A DNA stretch of 64,000 bases from Pedinophyceae sp. YPF-701 (lineage: Eukaryota > Chlorophyta > Pedinophyceae). The position numbers and the translations under genes were made by a program. Below the pieces are notes generated by a model. The model had not been told where the DNA came from. It was given only the letters and a program-made list of their open reading frames with translations, and made no database searches. Position 1 is the first letter of the stretch. Each line of letters begins with the position of its first letter. Below, one piece after another: positions 10,930 through 22,605 of this stretch. The stretch covers positions 372,001 through 436,000 of the forward strand of contig CAJZHL010000009.1 in assembly GCA_916048055.1 (NCBI GenBank). The letters run 5' to 3'.

Positions 10930-11965
10930 CGCTGGTATCTACTGCTCTGATGGGGGCTGTGTGCAAAGAGAGATGTCCAACGGCAACAGGGCGAGGGCCC
11001 GTACCTTCAGGAGTGCATCTGCCGCACGTCTGTGCGCAGTATCCCCCGCTGGTCATCTGCGAGATGGGAGGAGTTGGCGGAACGAGGGCTTCATTGAGGT
11101 ATCTCATGGGTGTTGGATGGACTGCCGCAAACGCAGCCCGCGCTGTGGGACGCACTCACCCACCCCGCGTCGCACTTGCCGTAGTCCCGCTGTTCCGCAC
11201 AGGAGTAGGGGCCGGGCGGGCTCTCATCGCGACATTCCTGGCAACGGACCCCTTCTGCAGCTCAACAAACCGAGCGAGAACGACTGTGCACTCGTGGTAC
11301 TAGTGACTGGACTAGTGTGATGCACCGATTGGGACCAGAACACAAGGCTCGCGAAGCTCCCGAAGGAACGTCACCCACCTGGAGCCGCGGCGAGCAAGAG
11401 GACGAACAACGAAGCCACCGCCCAGACCGCGGGCGCTCCCGGCATCGTGAGCAGCGTGCACGCAGTGGGCCAGGGCCTAGAAATGTTTCAGCTTCACTCG
11501 CGAACCGTTGCGTCCGAAGTGCGTGTCGCCCGGGCCGCGCCTTGCACCAATCGCGACACCACAGCCATGGGCCCATGTGGAGCTGGCAGCTCCACGTCAC
11601 TTCGCTTGTGCCATGCGCGACCACGTCAGGACCTGTCCGGCGCACCCGCACGTGATCCGTCAGCACAAAGCGCGACTAGATCGCCCTGAACGGGGGGGGG
11701 GCCGTGACAGCGCAGTGTCAACATGCTGTTGTTGTTTGCTGCTTGAACATGTACACTGAAACGCCGTGAGGCCAGGTGTCAGCCCCCCCCGCGAAGCGCA
11801 TCAGCTCTCTGTACTACGCCCCGCTTCGCCACCGTCAAGGACCTCACATCGCGTGTGCTCGACGCCGCCCGCACATGACCTCACGCGTCATCATCACACG
11901 CCGGCTCCGGTCCCTGCTCCACGCCCCCCCTGCCCCCGCACCCCGGCCGCCCCGCGCAAGCATCC
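10930..11965. other. Intergenic, no gene seen
   Basis: About 1 kb between two minus-strand genes: upstream of the FAS1 gene and downstream of the acyltransferase gene. Open frames here lack any recognisable domain and overlap each other on both strands. It contains a run of about ten to twelve G near 11690-11701. The promoter of the FAS1 gene and the 3' UTR of the acyltransferase should be here, but I cannot locate them. Confidence 0.5.
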
Positions 11966-14726
11966 TCACTCGTCTTTCTTCCGCGCCGTCCCCACCTCCT
12001 GCTCCACCCCCGTGAGCGACAGCCGTATCCCCTTGATCTGCGGCAGCGCCGCATACGACTTCAGGAGGTCCTCCTCGGACACGTCCTGCCCCAGCAGCAG
12101 CACGCGTAGGTCTGGGTACCCCGCCTCGGCCTTGAACCGCTCCATCAGCGCCTTGCACTCGGCGAAGTACTTCCGCCCCCACTGCTCCACCACCCCCTTG
12201 AGCTCCGGGGAGTGCCACACGCGGTCGCGCTCCTCCTCCGCGCACGCGCACGCCGAGTCCGTGCTCCCCGACGACCCCTCGCTCTCGCCCTCGCTCGAGC
12301 TCCCGCCGTCCCGCGACCCCGCGCTGCGCGGCGAGCACACGTGGCAGTCGAAGGCCGGGGGCGCCATCGGGCTCCCGACGACGAACGTCACGCGGCCCCA
12401 CTGCGGGAGCGGCGAGAGCTTCCAGCGCCCGCCGATCAGGAACGGGATCGGGAACCCGAACTTCCTGTATGTGTAATGTTGCATCGAAGGTATGTTGATG
12501 ATGTTGCGGAGCGACTGCGCCTCTCCGAACACCACGACGGGGACCACGTGCGCCTGCTCGAGCACGGCCATCTTGAGGAAGCCCGTGTGCCGCGTGACGA
12601 GCACGCACTCGCCCGCGGCGCCCTCGGGCGGGTGCATGCGGTGCGTGTGCACGAGCTCGCGCTGCCCGCCGGGCACGAGCAGGACGGCGCGCTCCTCGCT
12701 CAGCGCGCGCCGGAACGACGACCGCGTCACCTTGCGGCACCCGACCCACGCCAGCAGGTCGCGCACCAGCGGGGGGAAGTGCGCAGCCGACGCGGTGAGC
12801 ACCACCGGCCGCACGCGGTCCACCACGGCCTGGAACGCCGGCAGGAGCGGGAGCACCGCCGCGCCGACGGGGAACAGCCCGTGCGGATGGTACCCGAAGA
12901 TCACCTTGCGTTGCGCCGCCGGGCGCGAGCTGGGGGCCTTCGACCCGTCCGCAGGCCCATCCTGGGCGTCAGGCGCGTCCCACAGGGCGCGGACGGCGTC
13001 AGCGTCGCCGAATATGACGCGGTACCCGCCGAAGACCTCCCTCGCTGCGCTGTCCAGGTGTGCGGTCAGCCACGCTTGCAGCGCTGGCCACCGCCGCACG
13101 CCCGTCGCGTGGCTGCGCGGGCCGACGATGGCGAGGTACGGCATGATCCACGCCACGTGCAGCGCGAGCGCGATCTTCGGGGACAGGAACGCGAACGTCA
13201 GCACCACCAGCGCCACGAACGAGTGCGGCGCGGCATACATGATGCCCACGACCGTCCACGTGCGCAGGCGCGCCGCGAACCCGCGCGCGGGCGCAGCCTC
13301 GCCGTCCTCGGCCACGCCCGCGTCCGCCAGCGCCGCGGCCGAGAACACGCGCGACAGCGAGCGCTGGTGGCGCGGGACCTGGAAGTAGCGCACCGACACC
13401 GCGAGGAGGACCTGGCCGGCGACCATCGTGACGGCGACGCCCGCGCTGAGGCCGCGGAGGTAGGTGGACGTGCGGGCGAGCGCGAGCCGCGCCGCGGCGA
13501 CCACGCCGACGGTGGCCAGCGAGAAGAGGCCCCATCCGGCGGCCTGCGTGGCCACGAAGAAGTAGCTGCCGCGGAACGGCTGGAAGAATCTCCAGCGCTG
13601 CCTGCGGGGCGGAGCGGCGCGCGGTGCGGGGCGCGTGGGCGGGGCGAGGGCCCGTGAGGAGGGCGGGGCAGGCCAGCGGGCTGTCGTGGCGAGCGGGCCG
13701 ACCGCGCCTTGCGCCGTCGGGCGCGTGGGGTGATGTATCTGTGACGCCAGCCGCGGGACGGCGCGTCGCTGGGCGCACCTGGCGCGTGGGGCCTGGAACC
13801 GGAGCCAACCTCCTAGCCCGTGGGTGGCCGCGAACGACACGAGGAGCGCGGCCGCGGAGAGGGAGAAGTAGAGCACCTGCAGGGAGGCGCTGGCGTCGCC
13901 GAGCTCGACCTCGGCGACGATCACCAGGAGGCCTGACGCGACGGCGAGCACCGTGCCGAGAGCGAGCACCGCGTCCGAGGCCCTCTCGTGGCCCGCGGGG
14001 CCGCGCAGGGCCTTGGCTCCGCTGCGCGCGGGGCGCGTTCCGTCCCTCGAGTGGCAGACTAGGAAGGACGACACCATGAGCACCTCGGAGATGAGGCACG
14101 CCACCACGGCGGCCCCCACTGGGGACGCGCCCGTCACCGGGCCGCCGTCCGGGACGAACAGGCGGTGCATTGGCGTCAGCGCCGGCGCGAACGGCATCTC
14201 GATCGCCACCGCACCGATCCAGGACAGCTGCGTCGCACCGCCGGGGGGTTCAAGCGGTCGGTCAGCGCAAACACACGAGCTGGGCACCCCGGCCCAACGC
14301 GCGCGCGACGGCGCGTGCGCGTCCGCGCGGCGGCGTGCGCGGAATGTTCAGGGCGCGGTGCGTGTGCTGCGGTCGGCGGGAGGGGCCGCGCACCACGGAC
14401 GCGGCGGAGAGCACCATGTGTCGCGCGCGCGCTCCAATCGGGGTGGTCTTCTTGAGCGGGACGACGCCGTGCCTGAGCACGCCGACGACGTACGTGGTCG
14501 GCACGACGAACACGAGCAGCAGGAAGACCGCGGCGAGGCCCTGCGTCACGGCGGGCTGCATGATCGCCCCGCTGCGCGTCGCAGCATGGTCGTGCGGCGA
14601 CGCGGCCGCGGTGTGCACGGCGTGTTCCCCGAGGTGCTGGAGCCTCTCGATGACGGACGGCAGTTTCATCGCGTCACGGTGTCGTTTGGGGGCCGGGAGC
14701 CGCGATGCTTCGTCGCTCAAGGCCAC
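11966..14726 (-). CDS. DGAT2/MGAT-type acyltransferase with long polytopic N-terminal region
   Basis: Membrane O-acyltransferase of the diacylglycerol acyltransferase 2 family, expected to make triacylglycerol or a related neutral lipid in the ER. Three exons, 14726-14394, 14227-13779 and 13601-11966, join in phase to about 805 residues (start ATG 14726, or 14669). The catalytic half shows YHPHGLFPVGA, TRSSFRRAL, VPGGQREL, TRHTGFLKMA, and NIINIPSMQHYTYRKFGFP, the DGAT2 block order. Unusually, about 430 residues precede it with seven or so hydrophobic segments (for example AAVFLLLVFVVPTTYVVG and LGTVLAVASGLLVIVAEV); ordinary DGAT2 is about 350 residues with two. A Ser/Glu/Cys-rich insert and an extra charged C-terminus follow. 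The second intron (13778-13602, 177 nt) is stop-free and in frame, so it could be retained. Confidence 0.82.
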
Positions 14727-15171
14727 GAGGGAAGCTCATACGGTCGGCGCGCGGGGCCCGGTCCTCCCCGCGACGACCTGCCGCGTGCTTCCGCCCCAGA
14801 CGCCCCCAGGCAACCGCCGCGGCCTTGTATGTGGGATGCGTCTGGCCTGAGACAGGAGAATTCCCGCACAATCGATGCTCAGCGTGCGCCCCGCGTCGTG
14901 GAGCGAGTCACCTCGGCGCAGCCCGGCTGTACCTTCGCGTGTCGATGTCGCGCCCGGAACCCTCTCTGCGCCTAGCACACGCCCCCGCTGCCAGATATCC
15001 CGCCGCGCTCGAGGCGACCCCGGTGGGGACTTGAGGAGTAGTAGTGGTGGTAGCAGCACCGGGCAGCGTGTCGAGGGGCGGCGCCCGCGCGCGCCCACGC
15101 ACTCGCAGGACACGTTCCTCAGCCGTCTGGTTCGAGGCGCGGAGTCCCCACGTCCGCGCGGCTGCAGCACG

Positions 15172-15845
15172 ATGGCAAAGGCGAAGCAGGCGAAGCACAC
15201 GTCAGCGGAGCTGAAGAAGAAGGTGGGCCGCGCCCCGCGGGTCGCACTCGACTGGCGCGAACCGTGCGGGGACTACCCGGCGGTCGTCTTGCGCTCCCCG
15301 CGTCGCTGCAGCGGCTGCAGCAGTGTGCCGTGACACACAAGGGCGCTCGCTGAGCGTCACCGTCCCGCGCGCCCCGCATCGCAGGCTCGAGACGCTACGA
15401 TCAACCGCGGAGGGGGCTCGGCGGGGCTCGAGGACAGGAAGGTGCGCTGCTGCCAGTCTCACGTCGATCGCCGCTCCCCTCCCAACCGCCGCTCGCCCGC
15501 CGACTCCGTGCACACACGCCAGGCTCGCTGCGCCGCCCGCGGAGCGCCCGCGACCAGCGGCTCTCGCGCACGGGCGGCCCGCGCTGCCCGCTCACCGTCG
15601 CGCGCGCGCGAGAGCGGCTCACGGCGAGGTGTTCTGGTGCGCGAGCGCAGGGAGGCAAGGCCGGGCACGCCAAGTACGCCTGCCCTGTGTGCAAGCAGCA
15701 GGCGCCGGACCTGAAAACGCTTCAGATTCACCACGAAGCCAAGCACCCGAAGCTCCCGTGGGACCAGGCCGCCGCGGAGAACCTCCACGAGAAGTTTGGG
15801 GCCACTACGGTGGGCGTCGCCGTCGTGGGCAGCAAGAAGAAGTGA
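15172..15845 (+). CDS. Small C2H2-like zinc-finger protein
   Basis: Two exons, 15172-15222 and 15651-15845, join in phase 0 to an 81-residue basic protein. Exon 1 encodes MAKAKQAKHTSAELKKK; exon 2 gives a single finger CPVCKQQAPDLKTLQIHHEAKH (split here: CPVC then HHEAKH), then a short tail ending GSKKK. It resembles the small SERF/zf-met2 proteins of plants such as At2g23090, about 78 residues, whose function is not established. The 428-nt intron is long for this window, so a small internal exon may be missed. Divergent from the acyltransferase gene. Confidence 0.7.
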
Positions 15846-16136
15846 TTGCCGCTGGCGAGCACGCACGCGGGCGCGCGGGCAGGCGCCCCCGCGAGCGAAA
15901 CGCGGCCCCGGGGCCGGCCGCAGTTCGAGCCGGGCGCAGCTGGACCTGGCAACACGCGCCTAGGAGAGAGCGCGCAAATGGCCCGGCGGCGCGCGCCGGC
16001 GAGAGCGCGCGCAGGGCGGACGGGCCGCCAGGCGAGCCGCGGGGCGATATGATATTTTACAAGGCCGTTGCGGCCGGGGGCGCCGCGAGACCGAGTGTGA
16101 CATGCGTCATGACGCACATGCACGGAAACCCCCCCC

Positions 16137-17831
16137 TCAGACGTTCTCCCAGTTCAGGTCGTCGTCGTCGCCCTCGTCGCCCTCCACCACCACCTCTGCG
16201 GCCTTCGCGCGCTGCTGCGCGCCCTCGTTCGCAGGCACCTCCGCCACTGCCGCCACGTCCGCGTCCCCCATCGCCACATCCCTGCGCACACAGCCCGCAC
16301 AGGCACGGCAGTGAGGCGGCCGCAGCGCGCGTTCCGTCCCAGTGCACGCCGCGCGCCCCAGCGCGTCGCACCCGTCCTCGTCCGCGACTCCCCCCCCCGC
16401 GGACAGCGCTTTGAGCCACGGGAGCGCCTCGCCGCCCCCGCCCGCCGCGCCGGCCCCGCCGCCGCTCTCCGCGAGCCACCCGACGCGCCCCGCCTGCCCC
16501 GGAAGCCCCGCGCCCCCTGCGCCCCCCGCGTAGTCCCGCGGCCGCGCCGTGAGCCGCTCCCGCTCCGCGCGCTCACGCTGCGCCTGCTCGGCCTGCAGCC
16601 GCTTCCGCACGGACCACTCGCGCACTTTGCTGCCGTAGTCCGGCGGGTCGTGCCCCTCGAGCGCGACGAGGATGCTGCTTTCGAGCTCCGCGAGCTGCTT
16701 GTCCATCAGCCGAAGCAGCACCTTGCGCTCCTGCGCGCTCAGCCGCAGCTCCCCCTCGCCCCCCCCCGGCCCGGCCGGCCCCTCGTCCTGCCCCGTCGTC
16801 TTCTCCAGGAGCTGCTGCTCCGTCAGCAGCTCCGAGCCGCACTGCGGGCACTGCAAATCCCCCTCCGCCTGCAGAATCAGCGGCAAGTCGTACGCCGACC
16901 ACCTGCGGACGGAGTTGCGGCGCGGGACGCGCTCAGACGCGCACGGCTGCGGGGTCTGCGTGCCCAGCTGCGGGGTCCACGTGCTCGGCGCGGGCGGGCG
17001 GCGCACTCGTTCTTGAACGCGCCGCTTTTGTAGCACGGGTGGCAGTAGTACTTCGGTTCGGAGTTGCGCTGGTCGCCCTCCTGGAGCTTCCTGCGCATCA
17101 TGCGGATGCGCAGCCGGACCATGTCGACCACCCCTGGGTAGTCGACGCAGCAGTAGTAATCCGCCTTCTTGCGCTCCTCGTCCGTGAGGCGGCGGCTCGG
17201 GTCCCGCGGGAGGCTGAGCTTGTCGCGGTGGACGATGTGGTGCGCGTGGAGGATCTGCGGGCGGTGCGGGGGCGCGCGGGCGTCTGCGCGTGTGTGCTGG
17301 GGACAGGGAGGGCGGTGCGGTGCGGCGTGGGCGAGGGACGGCGCGCGCCTTGAGGACTGCGCGGACTTGGTGCGCGTCGACGAGGAGGCTGTCCGCGATC
17401 CTCTGTTCCTTGATCCACTCGGTCCCGGGGCTGGTCAGGACATCAATGATGAGGACCGGGAGCCCTGCACGGCGCGAGCGGCGACGCGGACGCGTGGAGG
17501 TGGGAGCGAACGGATTCTCCGAGCTGCTGTGGGCGCGGTGCGTTGGCCGGGGACGAAACGACGCGGCCCGCGGCGCAACCAAGCTGTCTGCGATCGTCGC
17601 GGTGCACGCGCTCGGGGCGGCGTGGAACGCCGGGTGTGTGTGCGCAACAGACGCTTCGTCTCAGCGACGGCAGGTGAGACGAAAAGAAATCGAGCACGGG
17701 AGCGTCTCACCGGCAGTGTCGCCCTCCTTTCGCCCAGGCTGCAAGCCCATCCCGGCCGGCTCGATGTTCCAGTAGAACGCCCGTACAACCCACCGCACCA
17801 GACCCTTGAAGCTATCCTCCGTCCTGCTCAT
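16137..17831 (-). CDS. TFIIE-alpha: Transcription initiation factor TFIIE subunit alpha
   Basis: General RNA polymerase II initiation factor that recruits and regulates TFIIH. Exons read: 17831-17711, 17464-17349 (or 17340), 17254-17007, 16902-16372, 16281-16137; about 386 residues. The winged-helix start MSRTEDSFKGLVRWVVRAF and VLIIDVLTS...HQVRAVLK are split over exons 1 and 2. Exon 3 has DYYCCVDYPGVVDMVRLRIRMM; the zinc ribbon is CHPC (exon 3) plus CPQC (exon 4), brought together by an intron that rebuilds KNEWSAYDL. A Gly/Ala linker and a short acidic tail ending DDDDLNWENV match the family. The exon 2 donor is not GT at the best position (AAG then GCGCGC), so that junction is uncertain by 9 nt. 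Divergent from ferredoxin. Confidence 0.9.
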
Positions 17832-18172
17832 CCCGCTGCCGCGCCCCGCCGGCCCGGGCAGGCCAGCGGCCCTGCTTCTTCACTCCGGAAAGGACCCGGA
17901 CGCAAACCACGGCTCGTTCGCCTCCAACACCACACGCCAGCAGGCCGCCGTCGTCAATCGCCGCGCAAAGCGCCCACCGCAGCACCCCCGCGCCGCCCTC
18001 AACCTCCCAGGGCACCGCTCTCCCTGTGTTGCACCGCGGGACAGACAACGCCGCTGGCGGGCCGTTCACGCAGGATCATTGCATCCCGGTGCCAGCGGCG
18101 CCACCCCACACCCGCAACCCTCCTGTCCGCGCCGTCCCTCGCGCTCTCCACCCGCCACTGCGCCGCCACACA
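17832..18172. promoter_or_regulatory. Divergent intergenic region between TFIIE-alpha and ferredoxin
   Basis: The 341 bp between two opposite start codons must hold both promoters and 5' UTRs. I see no TATA-like box at a convincing position; the region is GC-rich like its surroundings. Confidence 0.4.
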
Positions 18173-19274
18173 ATGTCCTGCTCCTTGATGCCATCAGTGC
18201 ACGCGCGGGCCGCGTCCGTCGCGCACGCCCGCGCCACGGGTCCCGCGGGGCTCCGCTCGCGCGTCGTCGCGCGGGCCGAGGACGGTTTCTGCCGGGACAA
18301 GATTTCGGACCGGAAGGAGGTCCAGGGGACGGGCAAGACCTACAAGGTGCGCGGTGCGGCCGGGAAGGGCGCGGCGAGGGCGGCTCTGGCGCGCGCTGGC
18401 CTCGTGCTGTACTGACACGTGCTCCGGATGCGTAGAGCGGCGGTGTGCGTGCCTGCGTTGGCGCTGCCGACAGCGCTTGCGTTGCGCATCAGGCCTGTGG
18501 ATGAAATCTACGCTTTGACGGGACACGCGGGGTTTTCTCGGAGCTTAGTCATCGGCCGCGCGTCCAACAGAACGACAGCGTGGCGCTGCGAGCGGTTTCT
18601 ACGACCCTCCCTTCCCATGCGCGGCACAGAAGGCTCCTCGATGCGCTCTTCACAGCCACGACGCATCCCCGCGGGCTCTCACCGCCGGTGCGGCCCCTGC
18701 TCGCGCGCAGGTGACCTTTCTCGCCGGAGAGGGCGACTCTCGCACCGTCGACTGCCCCGACAACACCTACATCCTCGACATTGCGGAGGAAAACGGGATC
18801 GAGCTGCCCGCGACGTGCCGAGGGGGCATCTGCGGCGCCTGCGTGGGCCGCCTGGCCTCGTGAGTGCCCCCTCCGCCCGCTGCCCCCCTGCCACTGTACC
18901 TCGCTTGCGCGCCGGTGTCGTGCTGCAGGGAGGCCCGCCGGCGACGCTCTCGTGCCGACTAGGCAGCGATGATGTGTGTGAGTGTGTGGGCGCCGACGTG
19001 AGCGTGTGGGTGCGTGCGGTGCAGGGGCGGGGTGGACCAGTCGGACATCGACGACCTGTCGTTCGTGCTGACGGAGGAGGAGCAGGCGCAGGGCATGACG
19101 CTGCTGTGCATGGCGCGTCCGACGTCGGACTGCGAGATCGAGACGCAGTGCGACTGGGGGTACTCGCTGGGGGTCAAGGAGTGGGAGGGCGCGACGGGGA
19201 AGTTCGAGGGGACGGTGGACCCGCTCATGGGGAAGCAGTGGGACGACAACGCCAAGTTCAAGAAGGAGGCGTAG
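18173..19274 (+). CDS. Plant-type [2Fe-2S] ferredoxin with leader and C-terminal extension
   Basis: Electron carrier, probably plastid-targeted. Exons 18173-18346, 18711-18859 and 19025-19274 join in phase to about 190 residues. Exon 1 encodes an Ala/Ser/Arg-rich leader (about 35 residues, up to RVVARAEDG); the fold begins at TYKVTFLAGEGD. Cluster ligands are CRGGICGAC plus the distal Cys in TLLCMARP, that is C-x4-C-x2-C...C. About 45 residues continue after the usual end of a photosynthetic ferredoxin (WGYSLGVKEWEG...), so this is a ferredoxin-C-like or algal extended isoform rather than the main PetF. Partners are unknown. Confidence 0.88.
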
Positions 19275-19592
19275 GGGGGTGTGCCACGAGGGGGGGGGGG
19301 GTGTGCCGGCTCGAGCGCGGCCGGCGGCTGTGCGCGTGTAAGTCGCGCTGCCACCTGGACGTCTCGCACGCGTCAAAGAGCGTCGAGCGAGAACGCAGCA
19401 CCGTGCGAAGCTATGCAAAGCGCCCGACACGGTGACGCTCGCGCCCCCACTCGCATGACGCCCTACCTGGGGGCAACGGCTGCGATGCTGCGACACGGCC
19501 CGCATGCGACTCCTCTGCCGCACACCACATGGCAGCTTCTCGCAACACACCCCCTGCAACCCGCCGGCTCACACATCAGCCCGGCCCGCCGC

Positions 19593-22500
19593 TCACGACA
19601 TCCCCAGCACAGCGAACGCGCTGTTCGTCGCGATCCCGTCCCCCGCCCCACCCTTCCCGCCCTTGCTCTTCTTCTTCTTCTTACCCCCCCCACCCTGCGC
19701 CGCCCCCGACCCCGCCCCCGCCGTCGCCCCCCCGACCCCCCGCCGCCCCCGCCCGCTCCCCCGCCGCCGCCCGCCGCCCTGCCCTTCCCGTCGTTCAGCG
19801 GAATCGGCTTCCCCGCCACGTCGGCGTGCTTCCGCCGAATGAACTCCGCGGTGAACGTCGACACGCGCACCGACTTGCCCAGCGCCATCGTGCAGTAGTC
19901 CGCCACCTCGCCGTTGCTCCCCACCGTCATCAGCACCTCCACCAACGCCAGGTCCCGGCTGCCCGTGAGCTCCTCCAGCTCCCGCCGGCACCACGCCTCG
20001 AACGGCCGAGACAGACCCAGGGAGTTGCCCTCAACGTAGTCGTCCGTCGTGGCCGCGGGCTTCGGCGCCGGGGCGGCCACCGCGACCGGCCGCGGGGCCG
20101 GAGCCGCCGCGGGCGGCGCCTTGCTCGGCGCGGGCTCCGCAGGCAGCTGCGCCGCCGGGGCGGTGGCGGGCGCTGCGCGCGCCGCCGTTGCCAAGAAGCC
20201 GGCGGCCCCTTTCCCGGACCCCCACGACGGCGCGGCGCCGGTGGAAGCAGTCGCCGGCACAGCACGTACCGCCGGCGGCGGCTGGGCGCCCGCCCCCGCG
20301 CGACCGCCCCACGCGCCTGCGACGGGCCGTGCCGGCGCAGCAGGGGGGGCCGACACCCCCCACAAGTCGTCGTCGCTGTCCTCGCCCCCGCCCGCGCGCC
20401 CCGCCGCCGCCGCGGCCCGCGCCCGCGCCTCCTCCTCCTCCTCCCGCTGAATGTCCGCCAGCGACGGCGCGCCGCCGCGCCCACCTTCGTTCCACGGCCC
20501 TGCGCGCCGGGCCTGCTCCGCGGCCCGCTCGGCTTCGCGCGCATTCGCCTGCCTCCGCTGCTCGAGCTGCAGCCGCGCGAGCCGCTCCTCCTCCTCTTGG
20601 ATCTCGCGGAGGGACTTGACCGGCGCTTGCGGCAGCGGCGACTGCTGAGGGAGGGGGGTGGGCGTCGCCGTTGCCGGCTGCGCCTGCGGCTTCGGCTGGA
20701 CGGCGGCGACGCGCGGCACGGGCACGACCGTGACCATGGGCTGCACGTCGCGCTTGCGGGGCGCCGCGGTAGCAGCCGGCGTCGGCGCCGGCGCCGGCGC
20801 GGGCTTGCTTGGCGCGGGTTCCCCGTCGCCCATCAGCTCCTGCGTCATCTGCTGCGCCGCGAACGTCGACCCAGGCACCTTCGGCGCATCCCTGCGCTCC
20901 CGAGCCTTCTTCGGCAGCTCCGTCCACCCCTCGGGCTCCGCTGCGGGCTCCTGCTCGACCGCCGCGGGCCTGGTGCGCGCCGCGGCCTCGCGCTGCCGCT
21001 GCACCTCCAGCAGCGCCGCCTGCCGCCGCGCCTCCGCTTCCGCCTCGGCGCGCACGCGCGCCGCCTCCTCCTCGGCGCGCCTCTGCGCCTCCCGCGCCTC
21101 CTCCGCCTCGCGCCGCGCCCGCTCCTCAGCCAACCTCCGCTGCTCCTCCGCGGCCCTCCGCTGCTCCTCCTCGATCCTCCGCGCCTCCTCCGCAGCCCTC
21201 CGCGCCTCCTCCGCCGCCCTCTGCGCCTCCAGCTCCCTCTGCTGCCGCTCAAACTCCTGCTGCTGCTGCACAGCGGCGTCCGCAGGCCCCAGCGCGCCGG
21301 GCCCGCTCAGCAGGCCGCCGCCCGCGTGCGCCCCGACGGCGAACAGCGGGTCCTCCGCGCGGCCCGTCGCGACGGCCACCGCGGCGGCCGCCGCGGGCGG
21401 CGGCAGCTGCCGCAGCACCGCCGTCCACCGCTGCACCTCCGGGTGCGTCTCCGGGACGCCCGCGAGGCCCATGTCGCGCAGCGTCGCGCCGAGCCAGAAC
21501 GGCAGGCACTCCAGCAGAGGCACCATCGACATCGCCGCCGGGAGCGCGAACGACCGCACGGGAAGGTCAACAGGAAAAAACCCCTGGTGGAACCAATCCA
21601 GCATCTCCGCGCGCGAGAACGGGCCCTGGATCATGCCCTGCGGGTCGCGGTACACCCACTGCGCGTCCAGCGCTCCGGGCGGGGGGGTCATCATCGCCAT
21701 GCCCGGCGGCAGCCCCCGCGGCGCGCCCGCGTCCATCCCGCCCGCGCCCTGCGCGTCCGCGGGCGCCTGCGGCGCGCCCGCGTCCTGCGGCGCCGGCCGC
21801 TCCTGCCGCACGCCGTTCACCGCGGCCCCGTCGTCCTCGCGCCAGCGCTCGAGCGCCTCCGCGCGCGGCACCGCTGCCGCCTCGCGCTGCGCGTTGCGGC
21901 GGCGCGCGGCCGCGAGCTCCGGGTCGCGCTCCTCCTCGAGGAGCACGAGCGCGACGTCGACGTACGCCGTGCGCTCGACCCCCGGGTGGTGCGCGGCCCC
22001 GCCCTCCATCCGCAGCAGCGGCAACCCCCTCCAGCTCGACTGCCGCAGCACCTCCATCTGCGTCAGCGTCCCGCGCGCCCGCATGCCCACGTACGCCTCC
22101 AGCATCGCTCGCCTGTCGTACTTGTACCGCTGCAGGCCCGTCCCGAGCGGCGCGAGCCGCCGGCACTCCTCCAGCGTCATGCCGCGCTTGTTGTCAATCA
22201 GGCTGTTGTCCCACAGGAAGCGGTGCGGCGGCCCGGGCGGCGCGGGGGGCTGCGCGCGGTCGCGGTCGCGGTCGCGGTCGCGGTCGCGCGCCTCGCCCGC
22301 GTCAGGGTGCGACGGCGGGCGCCACCGCTCCGCCGACGGTCGCGCCGCGCCGCCCGCGCCCGCCAGGCCGCCGCCCGCCGTGCCCCGAGTCGGCGCCGTC
22401 GCCGCCGGCGCGCCAGGACCCGCGGTCGGCGCTGCTGCGCGCGGCGCCGGTGTGCGGGGGCTCGACCAGCGCGGACCACTTGCCCCCAGCGGAGCCACCA

Positions 22501-22605
22501 CCACGGTCGACCCACGGCCGGGCAGAGGACCCGGTGGGGCCGTCAGCAGGGGGCGCGCGCCGCGAGCCGCTGCCGGAGGCGTGCTCGCTAGACCCGCGTG
22601 TCCAT
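19593..22605 (-). CDS. GYF-domain protein of the GIGYF/SMY2 group
   Basis: Predicted translational repressor/mRNA-decay adaptor. The main open frame on the minus strand carries, in order: an Arg-Asp repeat, RYKYDRRAMLEAY (matching the 4EHP-binding motif of GIGYF, YxxxxML), a GYF domain WVYRDPQGMIQGPFSRAEM with WFHQGFFPVDLPVR (about 21660-21530), a long Glu/Arg/Ala coiled coil (about 21260-20880), Pro/Ala-rich linkers, and a conserved C-terminal block AWCRRELEELTG...ADYCTMALG and IRRKHADV. The family's Lys-rich end (GKKKKKSKGGKG...FAVLGMS) lies in another frame reaching a stop at 19593; a frame change is needed somewhere in the G-rich stretch 19690-19795, by splicing or sequence error. The N-terminus (between about 22600 and 22300) is also unresolved. 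Confidence 0.78.
22255..22290. repeat. Hexanucleotide microsatellite encoding an Arg-Asp run
   Basis: About five perfect copies of GCGGTC within the GYF gene; on the minus strand they encode alternating Arg and Asp. In-frame copy changes would be tolerated. Confidence 0.8.
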
